Shown one piece after another: positions 24,403-37,000 of a stretch of DNA of 64,000 nucleotides. The translations under genes were made by a program, and so were the position numbers. This DNA comes from Macquaria australasica (Eukaryota > Chordata > Actinopteri > Centrarchiformes > Percichthyidae), in the NCBI GenBank assembly GCA_005408345.1, contig SEMN01000010.1, forward strand, positions 2,153,501 through 2,217,500, read 5' to 3'. Under the pieces are notes generated by a model. That model was not told the DNA's origin. It searched no databases and saw nothing but the letters and a program-made list of their open reading frames with translations. The stretch's first letter is position 1; each line of letters begins with the position of its first letter.

Positions 24403-25021
24403 TTAAACCTGCAATAACTGGCCACTTGGGGTGCAGTGGAAACAAGTTATGTCAAACAACACTGATATATCATCACTTTTAAGTTAATATGGTGAATTTG
24501 ATAGCAATGCATTCAGCAGTTACAGAGCAACATTATCTTTGATTTGGAGTCACGTCTGTGGCCAGCTGGTAAATGTAAGTCCGATATTCACTCTCCTTTT
24601 AGCTCTGCTTTTGGTCTCTACCAACTCCTGAGGGAAATATCTGGCTCTTTAGCTGCTAATTGCTCCACTATGTTCACCAGCTAGTCGCTAACTCTGTCCT
24701 TCTGCCATTTGGTGCTGAGCAGGTAGTGTACAGTGGGTTTTTAAGAGCTACAGAGGGTTTTTAACAGCTGCCTGCTGCAGCCAAAAACAACACTATGAGA
24801 GCGGTGAGAGTGAACCAAAAGAATAAAGTTGTAGCCAGACAGCTAAACAATGAACTGAAACTCACTATAAAGCTCTATAAAGCCGAGGGAAGCTGCAGAT
24901 TCAGCTGATAATTCTCTGTAGGTTCATCACTATGAGAGACCCATTTTACTGTGTCACATTGTTTTCACATCATCATTTAATACATTGTTTTTATGAAAAT
25001 ATCTATTATAGCCAGTTTTAA
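24403..25021. mobile_element. Inverted-repeat (MITE-like) element, copy B
   Basis: The second, diverged copy of the element at 10545-11122, in the same orientation. Its left end TTAAACCTGCAATAA is better preserved than that of copy A. Its right end (…TATAGCCAGTTTTAA) is worn. Extra bases relative to copy A include a 'gtctgtggccagctggtaaatgt' insertion near 24554 and a repeated 'gggtttttaa' near 24735-24765. No coding capacity. Confidence 0.75.
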
Positions 25022-26610
25022 TAAAGCTCTTTCTAAAACACAAACAATCAAACAAAATCAAAGGGCTCTCTAGCAGACTGCAGCCAATATTCTGTGCAAC
25101 TGACCAGTGCAAGTATAAACTATTTGGTGTTAAGCAGCGTCAAGCTCCATGGTCTAAAACATAGTTTTGAGACAACTAAAGGCTTTTTGGGGAACATTAA
25201 CAGTGGAGCTTGCATGATACAAATTCCCGAAAGGACAGTGAAAGTTAGGGCCACCACCCTGCTGCTACCTGGAAGCTGCTCACAAAATAATTTAGCTCGT
25301 TATAAATCTACTGTTTTGGTCACTGGGACTCTAGTGTGGCACTGTGCACCTCCTGCAGCAACAAGAACATGGTCCCCTCAACAAAGTGGGAGGAATCACT
25401 GTCAGGAATTCAACCAGGGTCTCTACACTGGTGGGCATGTATTTTGGGCCACCCATGCACAGCCCATTTCCCAGATGTGTTGCTGTCAGGATTGGAACCC
25501 AAGCCTGTGTGGTCAGCATTTAGAAACAGTGCAACTTTGGGATAATATTTTTTTTAAAGCCAGCTTTTAGCTCAAGCTAACATGACACATTGAATGTTAG
25601 TGAGGACTTGTGGTTAGTGGCACTAATAACATTAACCTGGACTACTTTAATATGTAAGCTGGTTTTTCCAAGTGGTGAGAAATGACCTGACCCCCATAGT
25701 GTCCCAGAATACAAATGGGCAGCACAGATTAGGAACCCGGAAGCCCCCTCACACTCGGTCCTTGCACTCGTGAAATTCCTACTGTATGCCAGCACAATAC
25801 GCCAACACTACACAATGCATGTTTTGGTTGCCCCCCTGCCCTATTCACACCACTGTGTGTGTGTGTGAGAGAGTGATTGCTGACTTCAGAGCTTGTATCA
25901 ATGTGCAACAATGTGTATGTGTCTAAAATTTGTGACAAAAAGACAAAATGCCTTCAAAAGAAGCTGGACGCTTTCCAAGCTAATTTCACCTATAGCTTTA
26001 GCCAAGTCTGTAAAACCTGCCAGCATCTCAGATAGACTAAACATGAAGGCAGTTATCTTTTGCATTTGATCGTTTTTTTCAGTAAACAATTCCCAGTGGG
26101 ATGTTTGGAATATTTTGTAAAGTAGCATTTTACACAGAATGTGATAAATTGGGTTTTCATACTTGATTTACTATGCACACAGCTCAAAACAGTATATTTA
26201 CATTTGGATGTACAGTACTTTGAGGACACTAATTCAAGGACATGTCTATACTAATTAGACAGGACAAAGTTAAAAACTTTTATTAACCTTTAAAATATCT
26301 CTTTTATTTCAGTTTGTGAGTGGGAGGTACATACCCACAACTTCATTTGGAATAAAGAACAAGATAGAAAAAGTGATGAAAAGAAAAGAGTCTCACTAAC
26401 AGATAATCCAATTTGATTAACATAAAATCTCTGTAATTTCACAGTCTAGGGCACATTAATTTACAAGTGACTTGCTCAATTCCAGTGGCCCAACTACAAC
26501 ATCTTTATCCTGTATTCTTCTCAAATTAGTGTGCTCACAGTAATGAGTAAGCATGCAGCCTAATCTTGATTAAACCTTAATACGTGTTTTACATATTCAG
26601 ATAACTCCTA
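25022..26610. other. Noncoding DNA with possible tRNA-like (SINE) fragments
   Basis: A 158-codon plus-strand frame (25094-25570) is not recognisable. Within it, on the minus strand, two segments resemble pol III B boxes: GGTTCCAATCC (around 25490-25500) and GGTTGAATTCC (around 25407-25417). A matching A box is not clear, so this is at best an eroded tRNA-derived element. The remainder is ordinary AT-rich DNA, with a short TG run near 25853-25867. Confidence 0.35.
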
Positions 26611-26698
26611 GTGCATGTAACGTAGTCGAGCTCGAATGGCAAGGAAGGTGGTAGGTAGGCAGACTCAGCAGACATTTTGTTTTGCTTTGAGGTGAAGG

Positions 26699-26704
26699 TT
26701 TATT
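26699..26704 (-). terminator. Polyadenylation signal of the solo LTR
   Basis: AATAAA on the minus strand within 'gtaaataaacc', about 85 bp before the LTR 3' edge. This position is normal for an R/U5 boundary signal. Confidence 0.6.
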
Positions 26705-26967
26705 TACAGTGCTCTCCATAATACAGGAAAATCAGGAAAAAGATAAAACACAAGAAAAATAACTCAAAACTAACTCTTCACAAATCAAACTAAGGCCTGT
26801 GTTTACAGCAGCACGACCTCACCTCTCCTCCTCTGGAGCAGCAACACAACTGAATATATATATGGTCTTCAATTAGCACCTAGAGTGCTGCAGCCAGTAC
26901 CACAACCCCCAAAGGTTGACCTCCCCAGTAACCTTAATAAAATACAATCCCCTACCTTCTTGGACTC

Positions 26968-26975
26968 CTTTTATA
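26968..26975 (-). promoter_or_regulatory. TATA box of the solo LTR
   Basis: TATAAAAG on the minus strand. It is well placed between the U3-like part and the AATAAA signal. About 130-155 bp upstream (27102-27123) is a 9-bp inverted repeat with a GCTT loop, GTGATGTCA / TGACATCAC, each half resembling a CREB/ATF-type site. Confidence 0.65.
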
Positions 26976-27474
26976 CGCTCTGTTATATTTCTAACAGGCG
27001 TTATATCAGGTCAGTAGGCCTACACACTACTTCAACGTATATCCAAAACAAAGGAAATATTCCTTTCACCAAAAGAAAACCCCTCCATTTGGTTTGGCCC
27101 TGTGATGTCAGCTTTGACATCACCAACACCATAAAAATCAGGAACTGCTGGGCGGCCCCTTCCCAAACAAAAAACCTGCATGGGTCTGAACAAAGGAACA
27201 AACAATTACACAATGTTCAAACCTGCAACATAATAAAGATAACTGAAACTAACCTGTGGCTGTGTGAGTTAATTTACTCATGTGCTTAGATTTAGACTGT
27301 AACCTACTGCTAACACAAACAAACCCGGGATAGTAAGTGCTGCAATGATACAATAGCAATGGTAAATTATAGCAAAATGAACACCTGTAGAAACTAAAAT
27401 ATGTAATGTGTAAAATGAACATAGACGGGACAAGTGGTGAGTAAAGGAATTCTCACCCACTTTGTCACAGTGCA

Positions 27475-29954
27475 TGTTAAACTGTGCAAAGTGAAGTATA
27501 TTTTCCTCAGGTTTTTGTCCTTGTCAGGACATTTGGTCCTCATAAAAAATAGAATTACAAGAGCACAAACTCTCCTACAGACCAATTTTTCCCAGAAAGA
27601 CTTGTAGTGTTTATCTTACTGCACACAGACATGCACACTCTCATACACACTTGTGCTACACCTTTCAGACCTAGTGTCTGTCTTGTTGCCCACCTCCCTG
27701 GCTGCCTAATGGGCCATAGGCTCTAATCTGGATGGCCACGGTGCTCAGGAGAATGAGCAGAGCAAATAGAGAGAGCAGCTCATCAGGCCTGAGAGCCGGT
27801 GTGTCGGTAACCCCAGCTGTTAAAAAGACGTCCGCCCATCGTTCAGAGATGAGGGAAGGAAACGGGACGCCTTCACAGGCCGGGGTAATTTCCAGGGACT
27901 GACAGCAGATAGCTTCTCATACACCATTTTCCCCCCTTCAACCTCCTTTATGTCCTTTCAGCTATTCAAGAGGCTTTGTTTCTCTTCTCTGTCACCTGGC
28001 TTTATTTATAATTACTAAATGCATTGCTGGATTATTTCTCCCTTACTGTAGTAGAATCAGCACATATGTATGTATACTACATAATCAATGAGACAAAAAC
28101 TGTTTTTTTTTCAATTTGTACATAAGTGATACACTTTACAATTTGTAAATGTATTTTATAGCTGTGATACAAATGGACTGTTGAATTGTATTCATTGTAC
28201 TGCAAGAAATAAAGACACTTCTAATGTGCTCTTCTACTCTCCAGACTTTAGATAAAAAGGGAAGGAACAGCATAAACCCTTGAGTACACCATTGCACACT
28301 TATTTGCATAATCTCCCATAATTCCTGCACATTTTCTTTCATTACAGGAGTTCTGAAAGGTGTCTTGGAACAAATTCATCTCTGTTCTCTATTGTTTCTA
28401 AATGTGATGTTCTCTAGTAGAAACGGAGTATAATTTGCTCACTCAGCAGAGAGCCATCAGCAAGCCACTTGTCTTGCAGTGAATGCTTATTATACAACAA
28501 AACATTGTATGCTACTCAGCCAATCGTGTTCACAGTACAAATGCAAAATGAATTCCAAATGGAAATGACAGTGTTGATAATAATCATGAAGCGCAATAAA
28601 CATCATTATCACCCATTGCACCTTTTTTTTTGAGGATGAGTGTTTCCGTTCAGACAGGTTCTGTAATTATGGTCAGCAGTGATGCAAGGTGGCATTCAGC
28701 GACTTGACAGCTCCTGAAACCTGTCCCCACCGCACCCTCAACCCCAAAATTTCCATTAGTAATTGACAAATGGATGGATTAATGGTGTATAAAATGACCC
28801 ATCCATCACAGGGGCTAAATGGGGTGAGAGAGCACCGTTCTGTCAGACATGCCTTTTTAGAGCCTGTGTGTAACTGGATACAACAGCGGTTGTCTTTATT
28901 TTTCCTGTTGTAAAAGAACAATTTCAGCTAAAAATAAGTAATTTATCTGCCGTTATACATTGTGAGTTAATTGAATTAGTACTAAAAATAATACTGAATA
29001 CTGATGGAATTGAAGTTTACTGAAGAGGTGTAAAATGTTTACTTCTTTGGTAGAAGTAAACACTGTAACATTATCATGCTGCTTGGTGGTTCTTTATCAT
29101 TTTGTCTTTGTGTGATAGACAAAATCATCCAGACAAGGGGGTGGTGTCAAAACCTCTACATCAGCACTGATTTGCTGAGAGAATTTCTTGTCCCTTTTTA
29201 AGATGCCTGTCCATTCCCTTAAACCTTTTTTTTTTTTTTAAGCAAAATTCCAATAACCCGAGGGATTAGAGGGGCCCATCCAACTCAGTTAAATCAATGG
29301 CATCAGGGAGATAAACAATGACGAGGCAAAATCTTCTGTCAGTCATGGACATGCAAGTTTGTGTGCGTGCACGTGGCTGTGTGCGAGTGTGGCCAAGCAT
29401 GTACACACTGTACGAGTGCCAGCATGCATGTGTGTATGTGTGTGTCATGTCAAAGGCCCCACTAATAGTTAAGTGCTACAGCCTGATAAATAATGTAATC
29501 GCAATGCGTCTGTGCTGCCTGCTTCTGCCCCACATCACTGGACAGCAGGAACCATAACAACTATAACAAAGATATAGTCATCACATAATCATACTGTGGG
29601 CACAGGGGGATAATCATAGTAAATGAATGTGTAAAGTGAAATAACAACATACCTTGGCATGCATCTGAGTAGTGCTCTTATCTCTGACTCTGACTGTCAT
29701 CACTGATATTTTTTTGCTGATATTTATGTATGTTCTGCAGTCATTTTTCAGCTGATGTTTAATTTCCATTGACATGTTCTTATGCACTGGCTTGTGCAGG
29801 GGTGGCATATAGTATGTTTGTGCACACACACTTCCACACTTATGATTTTTGTCTCTGCTACTCATATCTACTTTAATTGCTAACAGTACAGTATCCTACA
29901 ATTTCTTTGTTTAAAATTTAAACTTAAAAGACAAACAGACCTTGCACGAAAGTC
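27475..29954. other. Noncoding DNA with a possible conserved block at 27690-27910
   Basis: No gene is recognised. Positions 27690-27910 are unusually complex and CpG-retaining (for example 'gtgtgtcggtaacccc', 'gacgtccgcccatcg', 'gaaacgggacgcc') compared with their AT-rich surroundings. They contain no credible frame, a pattern typical of conserved noncoding elements. Positions 29340-29440 form an imperfect TG/CA-rich tract. T runs occur near 28622-28631 and 29227-29239. Confidence 0.45.
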
Positions 29955-29959
29955 TGATT

Positions 29960-30115
29960 TACTCCTCAAACAGTTGGTTCAACCTAAGATCCCGCCTCTG
30001 ACTGGGCAGATAGCCAATCATAGGTTTGGATAATGGGGTGGCCAATCAGATTTCAGGGGTGGCCTGTGCAACCCTAGGCCACTCCCTAGACACACCCCTG
30101 TGTGTCAGCGCATAG
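29960..30115. repeat. Probable interspersed repeat fragment
   Basis: The segment has internal near-repeats 'gatagccaatca' and 'gtggccaatcag', and 'ggggtggcc' alongside 'cctaggccactcc' and 'cacacccctg', giving partly self-complementary ends. It is richer in G+C than its neighbours and resembles a fish interspersed repeat I have seen in phrases. The exact ends and class are not determinable here. Confidence 0.35.
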
Positions 30116-33100
30116 GACCTTTTTTATTTATCTATAAGACTTACTAAGACTAACTTCTTTGAAAGCACATGCATAACATTTATCTCACAGTTCATAATAT
30201 GGATGCATCACAAGGAACGTAGGTTATATGAGGATAGGGTTATTTCAGAGGATGGATAGAAGCAGTCACACTTGAGATGTCTCATTAGGCTAATGTATCA
30301 TGTGTGACGAAAACAAAGTACTTGTAAGTAACTTCACTGAGAAGGAAGATCAACATCCGACCACATAAAATCTTTTAAGCCACTTAAATACACCTCTCAC
30401 CAGGGGACCACTAATTGCGAGCAGTGGCAGAATTTCTGAATGACCTTTGAGTTTGAGTGATTTTGATAAGAGGACTTTTCTCCTAGTCTTATTAAATCTT
30501 TAGGAAGTTTTGTCCTCAAAGGGAAGTATCTAAACTTGAAATAATCTGTTCACTTCATAACAGAAAACATGAAAAACAAATGATATACAGTGAGACTCCT
30601 ACCTTTTGATAGGCAGGGAAGTAAACTGAGAATTGCTGAAAAAATGCAAATACAGGACAGAAAATAAAAGAACAAGTTCAGAGGTAACACAAAACTCTTG
30701 GGAAAAAAAAGTAAGAAGCCCATAATGCACAGCTACTTTTTATTATAAGTATTTGCACTTCAAACACTTTGAGTCAGCCTTTTAAAAACATCTTCAGCAA
30801 GGGATCTTAACAAAGATGGGTCCTGGTTTATTTCTAATGAAATGTAAGCTGCATTTACATTTGATGCAAATAATATATTTACCATGTGAGAGGAGAAAAA
30901 TGGTCACTCTTTTTCAAGCTCATCAATTGCATTACATGTATCTCAATACATATACACAGTACACATATACACAGTATAAACACAGACATAACAAGCTTTT
31001 GAAGTCTAATACTGACACCAGTCAATATCAATTAGCGCTTCTGCCAATATCTGATATCTGATGTCCTAGTAGACAAAGACAAAAAATGCACCTACTGTAC
31101 AAGGATTCATACAGTGCAAGCAGAAAATATTGTATTATTGACAGAGAAATATTGATACATTAAGACACTTCTTTGGTCAGTTTCCAGTAATATGAATAGA
31201 AAACTATGACTTGAATTGTATTTTAACTTTGTGGTAACATCAGATTAGATGAACTGAGATACACCATTAAATGCAATATCATTTAAGTCAAGTCACTACG
31301 TTAGTTTACTTCAAAATATAGAGTTTTGTCTTCCAATAAAACTCCAAAAGTTGATAACATGCTCTTGTTAAGGTCAATCACAAGGTTTAACCAACACCAT
31401 TACCACAAAAAAACCCAACCATGCACAGCCTCTTGACTTGCTGCACACAGGTAGCTAAACAGCAAATATAACACTCAATGCAATATGCAAAGCATTAATG
31501 AATGCAAACTGTTAAAGCACTGAAATCTCTAACTCAATTATTACTGTATGTTTTCTTGCACTTTTTGAAGCAAAATATTAGATGTGGTTAAGACATTGTT
31601 CTTACACTATATTTGATCAAGTAAAGTTGGGAGAGGGAGCTGTCACAGCTGCATTCGACTCAGGTAATGCTTTTCTTCTTGCATTAGTCTTTAAGCTAAG
31701 AGACACTGAGCTCAGGTCAGCCAGGTGAGGGTTTCAAGGCCTGTTCTGTTTTGTGCTCCTTAGAGCGATTCCTATTGGTCTTACACAGATAGAAGTCTAA
31801 AAGTCACCATGATTCAAATATCAAAACTTTAAGTCATTTTAACATTATAGGCTTCATGGAGCCCTCCTAGCGATGAGGTGATAAGTCAAGGATTTTTTAG
31901 CTCTGTAATCCAGCACGTGTCTTTCTTTCTAAGAGGGCAAAAGTACAATAGTATTTTCACAAAGCTGCCAAAACGTCAACATCTGAGGATCAACACAGAA
32001 AATCTGTCATCAGTTTGAGTCATTATCATGCCTTTGTCCATTTCGCAGTCTCTATGTTTCCTGGTCCTCCCCCTTTTTACTGACTGAACAAGAGCGTGAA
32101 TAATTAGCTTGAGCTATTTTCTTCATGTTAGCATTATAGCAGCTGACATGGTAATTGCAGCCTTTCAGAGAGGGGGAAAGTGTACAGAGAAGAGTGTAGC
32201 TACTCAGAAAGCTACTGCCTTATTTAAGACCTCTTCACTTGCCTCAAGTCGAGCTCTCTGTCAGCAGCTGTCACCCCATAATCACCCTCACACAGCTGCG
32301 CACATACGCAGACACAGGGACACAAATGCACGTACAACCAAATAATAGTCCCAATCAAACTTTTTCTTTCATTTCAAAGCTAATTTTGTTGTTTTTGTTT
32401 GAAGATAATAACGTCAGATAATACGACATCAGCTACATCCACCGAGAAGCCTATTTCATCCCATTTCTAACCTTGTAAAGCACTCTCAAGTTTTGGAATA
32501 GATTACAGATAGCATAGTGCCAGGGACAGTTGCTAAGCCCAAGGCATATTCCTATAATTAGCACAATAATAGATAACCACAGTCTGTACTCTTCATTTCT
32601 CCACACCCTACGGCTGTAGTGATAAAGCTGTTACCACTTCAATTAGAGCAGTGGTAACACAAAGCAGTCTTTTCAAACTACCATCCTACATTCTGAGCCA
32701 CTGTTTATGCTTTATGAGGAGCGTTGAGAAATGTGGCTTTTCCACTGACCTTCCTTAGGATCAATAAGTCATAAATTTGCTCATATTTGATCACAGCTCA
32801 GTGCACATTGTTTTCACTGGTTAAGTTAATTGTCATTTAACAATCAATTTGGACTTAAGTGGCATTTATCCACTCCAGAATAAGGAGGGACAATCACTTT
32901 GTTTAAGTCACTTGGACTTTGACTGACAGTGTTGTCAAACAGTCAGACACAGTTGCTCAGTCCGCAGTCCGATCCCTGCAGCCATCAGTAAGAGCAGCAC
33001 TCTCAAGTGATGGGTTTGATTTGTTCCAGAGCAGCAGGTTTCCCTCAGCATTACCGTTTGAGACGCAACAGTAAGTATGGCCTCTTCAGAATAGCAAATA

Positions 33101-34033
33101 TGCAAACTTGACCTTTTCTCCTGACAAATTGATTAATTGGAAGTCTGCATGGATGGGTTTGAAGAGAGGATCCAAGAAGAATCGTAGATTTGTGATGGCC
33201 GGCATTTTGTTTAAAAGAACTGTGAGACGGTAAAATCTTAATATGCATATGGTGTATGTCCATGTGCAAGTGTTTCGTGAGATTTGCTCCAAATATGCTG
33301 CAAAAATATGCTCAAAAATGCAACGGTGCAGATGTTCCCATCCGTTCTTCCCAAAGACAGACAGCAGCCAACATGAGACAATTAACAACACAACAAACCG
33401 TGTTTGGAATGTAATTATTATGATAGAATGATTCAGTGACTTTTTTTTTTTTTAATGACACTTGTATTTAGCTAAATAAATACATTTCATGGGGAAAGTT
33501 TAGAGTTAGGGAATTTGATCATTTCTGAGCTTTCAATTCTCAATAAATTTAAATAATTAAATAATCCATTCATCATTATTATAAAGATTTTTTAAGTTTA
33601 TATGCATATTGTTAAAGTTAGGGTATGGAATTAGTTTGAATATGAACATCTCCTCACAATGCCCAGCCTGGTTTATTAAAATGCTCCATCTGCAGTTTCT
33701 GCAGGCCTCTTTGAGAGCTCTGAATTTGCTGAGCCACAGATGGAGCTTGGATGGAAACAGTTTCCAACAGATAGACTGAAGCTGTGTGGTGAGGTGGTCC
33801 TGAAAACACAGCATAATGGTATCAACAAGCTTCCACAAGTACTATATCCAGCACAGCACATTTTTAAAACCAAAACTTTCCAGTCTGGTGCCCTCAAGAA
33901 GCCCCTGCTGCTAAACTGGGTCTGCCAGTTTAGTTGGTGCTGCTGTCAGTGAGTGATGATGCACATTTGTGTCCATCCATTCATGAACAATCTGAAATAA
34001 GAAATCAATATTTTACGGTTTACGGAGTACTTT
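30116..34033. other. Noncoding DNA, no gene recognised
   Basis: A 3.9-kb AT-rich stretch. Frames are short and unrecognised. Minor features: 'acacatatacacagtat' repeats near 30950-30975 and a T run near 33440-33453. Confidence 0.5.
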
Positions 34034-34055
34034 CTTTTTTTTTTTTTTTTTTTTT
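34034..34055 (+). repeat. Poly-T tract
   Basis: An unbroken T run of about 22 bases. It could be the tail of a minus-strand retroposon, but no recognisable body adjoins it. Confidence 0.85.
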
Positions 34056-37000
34056 AACAAATTCAACTAATTTTAACAATTCAAGCTGTAAGCTAGCCAA
34101 TAGCTCGACATGAGCTGCATTTATAAATCCCTAAAATGTAGAATACACTACATTTCACATTTCAGCAAGACCATTCTGTCATTATCTGGTATTATGACGA
34201 TCGTTGTAGACCTGGTTCAGGAAATTAAAAGATATTTGATAACAACAAACGTTTAGAGCAAATTATAGTTCACTGCAGTTGTATTATAAAATAGGCCACT
34301 GTAACAGCATGAAAAAAAAACACTTGTTATGAATAACACTAATTTTAGCACTGAAGATGGCAATTAAAAGGACTGTGCTCTAGTCAGACAGATATGATCA
34401 TTTGACAAAAACTAGCAAGAATGCTGGAGCATTATGTGACATGTGTTGATTCTTAAATTAGATGCAGTTTTCTTTTGAAGAACTAAATAAGGTATGTAAA
34501 TCTATAAAAAGTTTAGTAATTGCAGCACACGATCCAAACATTATAGGAAAGAAATATATGCATGATTACAATAAGTCACGCAGCTAGTTATTTTCAATAA
34601 GTCTGCAGTTCTGGCAGAAATGACCTCATTTATGTGCCTTTTAATCCCCAAGAGAGAGAAATCATTGTTGGTTTTATTTGTGAATTCTTTTTTCATGATG
34701 CAAAAATGATGATCACAAAAGACAACTCTAATAATACAGTCAGATTACAGAATACACTCACTGCAATCACCAGAAGTTAAAAGGTACGTATCCTGCAATA
34801 CTATATGCTGTTATTAGAAAAGTATTGTAAACTGTTGTCACTATAGCATAGAGCTAAGAAAAGCAATTAGCCTGGCAATGACAGAAGGCAGTCCTTCCAT
34901 CTGTATTCGACCCAGACTGCCATCCAGAGTGTGTGTGTGTGTGTGTGCGCGTTTTAAATACACACACTCCCACTACTGTCATTCTGTGCACGTTGGTGGG
35001 CCCTGACCAATCATATCGTTTCAAGCTGGGTCACATATAAACAAGTCTGTGTTTGGAAGCCAGGATTCAGTCTGTTAAAGCCACGAGCCAATAATCTCAC
35101 TCCCACTCTGTGCACGCACGTATGTGTGTGCATGCGCATGTGTGTGTGCGCGCGCACATGTATGAGTGCGCGTTTGAATGTGTGTTTGTGTGAATCAAAA
35201 GGCCAAATCGACAATGTTGGACTCAGCTGACAATCATCTGGTGCAGTGGACCAAAGGCAGGTGTTGAGAATGACCTCGACTGTCCTTGTAAGGAGCAGAC
35301 TCACACCGTGTCTCAAAATATCACAGCAACTTTTCATCACCGAGCAACACGGTGAATAATAAAATAATTGCATGAAATATTATTTTGAAATCTTAAATAT
35401 GCGCAATCACACTAGTTAAAATAATGCCACCACCTTCATCACTGTGGGCCATATTAAACATGTCAGAAAAACAAAAATAGACGGCAGAATGGAGGGAGTG
35501 AGAAATTATTGAGTTGTGTTTTTGTCAGCTAACGTTAGCGATATTCATATCCCCTTACCTGAAATCAAATCAAAGAATGTGGTAGATGAAGGATTGGATG
35601 TGTACATCAGGAGCTTCTCTGAGCAAGCACCTACATTTGTGATAGAGCAGCTGGGGCATCAGTGAAGAGGATCCACCGACAGTATTACATGTGCTTGGTA
35701 AGCTAGTTTTATCCCAAAGTATGTCTTCGCTCTTTCTTCTGGGAGCGTACCAGAACCAGAACTGATGACAGTTTACACGGCAGTAACAACATACTGTATT
35801 GTAAGTGTGTTTTGCTTTAACCACGACAGAAACATTTTTTTTTGTTTCATTTTTTATCTCTTCTTAAGTTTTTGTGTATTTTATCAGGATAGTACATACT
35901 TAGTTATTCAACACTGACATGATATTTAATGATATATCATCACTACTATAAATAGAATTTAGTCTCTGTCCTGTGAAAACCATGGATCTCCCAAATTTCA
36001 ACATGAAGAATGAGCTAAGAAAAACCCTTTGAGACACTGCATTTTTCAGATAATCCAAGGGAGTTTTAAAGCAATGATATACTCTTATATGATATGATAT
36101 ATATCTTTATAAACAAATACGTTTTCCATGTCAAGAGAGGCAAAACCCTGGGATGAGATACTTTGGTCATCAAGACTGCAACTATTGATTTTTGAATTAT
36201 GGATTAATAGGTAACCATATAGTCTACAAAATGTCAGAAAGTAGTAAAAAATGCCTGTTTTGTCCGACCAACAGTCCAAAAGCCAAAGATTAAAGTAAAT
36301 TTACAGTGATACAAACAGAGAAAATCAGCAAGTTGGAAAAACTGGAACCAGAGAATGTTTGGTGTTTTTACTTTATTAATGACTGAAACAATACATTGAG
36401 TATAAAATTAGGCAATGATTAATTTTCTGTCAACCAACTAATCCATTAAAAATTCAGCACTATTGGTCATAATATATTTCCATTCAGCTTTATTCATCAT
36501 GCTGTAGATCTATAATCTTCAGTGGTAAAGCCATCTATGTTTATTAAAAAAGAGGATTTGGACAACCATTTAATAATTAGATATTGTTTCATATAATGTA
36601 ATTATTCAATAATCTGTGTTGTCTGTGTATTCTGCACCAGAATGTGTTTATCAAACCAGTGAAATTGTGCATATTTGTATATATTCGAGTAGTAACTTTG
36701 TATTAATAAGTCAGTAAATACATGTTTAATCCCCTCAGAAAAGGCAAAGCTTTAAATATATCCATTTTTACATGATAACATAGCGTTTCTATTGTGAGTG
36801 TTGTTATGCCATTTAGCCAATGCAAGGTGTTTAAAACATGTCAGGATCTGCTTCTCAATGATCACAGAAAATATATTATATTCTTATGGGGCATAAAATC
36901 ATCACACAGCAACAACACAGTATTGTTAACTTCCCTTAACACAGGCTGTGTCTGTGTGTGGTAGCATGACTGATTTTGCTATTAGAAGCCCCTAATGATA

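Larger units (their letters stand above)
26616..27469 (-). mobile_element. Solo LTR of an LTR retrotransposon
   Basis: The 854-bp segment is flanked by the 5-bp direct repeat GTGCA (26611-26615 and 27470-27474), a retroviral-type target duplication. Read on the minus strand it begins TGTGACAAAGTGGG and ends CTACGTTACA, so it has the TG...CA boundaries of an LTR. Its internal order is also that of an LTR: a U3-like part, a TATA box (TATAAAAG, 26975-26968), then about 270 bp downstream an AATAAA signal (26704-26699), then a short U5-like part. No gag or pol frame, primer-binding site or polypurine tract lies on either side within the expected distance, so it is a solo LTR left by recombination. 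The superfamily (Ty3-like or BEL-like) cannot be assigned without internal sequence. Confidence 0.85.

Noticed and set aside
25094..25570. 158-codon plus-strand frame
   Set aside because: Overlaps B-box-like SINE fragments and has no recognisable protein content.
26885..27289. 134-codon plus-strand frame
   Set aside because: Lies inside the solo LTR on the opposite strand and is not a retroelement protein.
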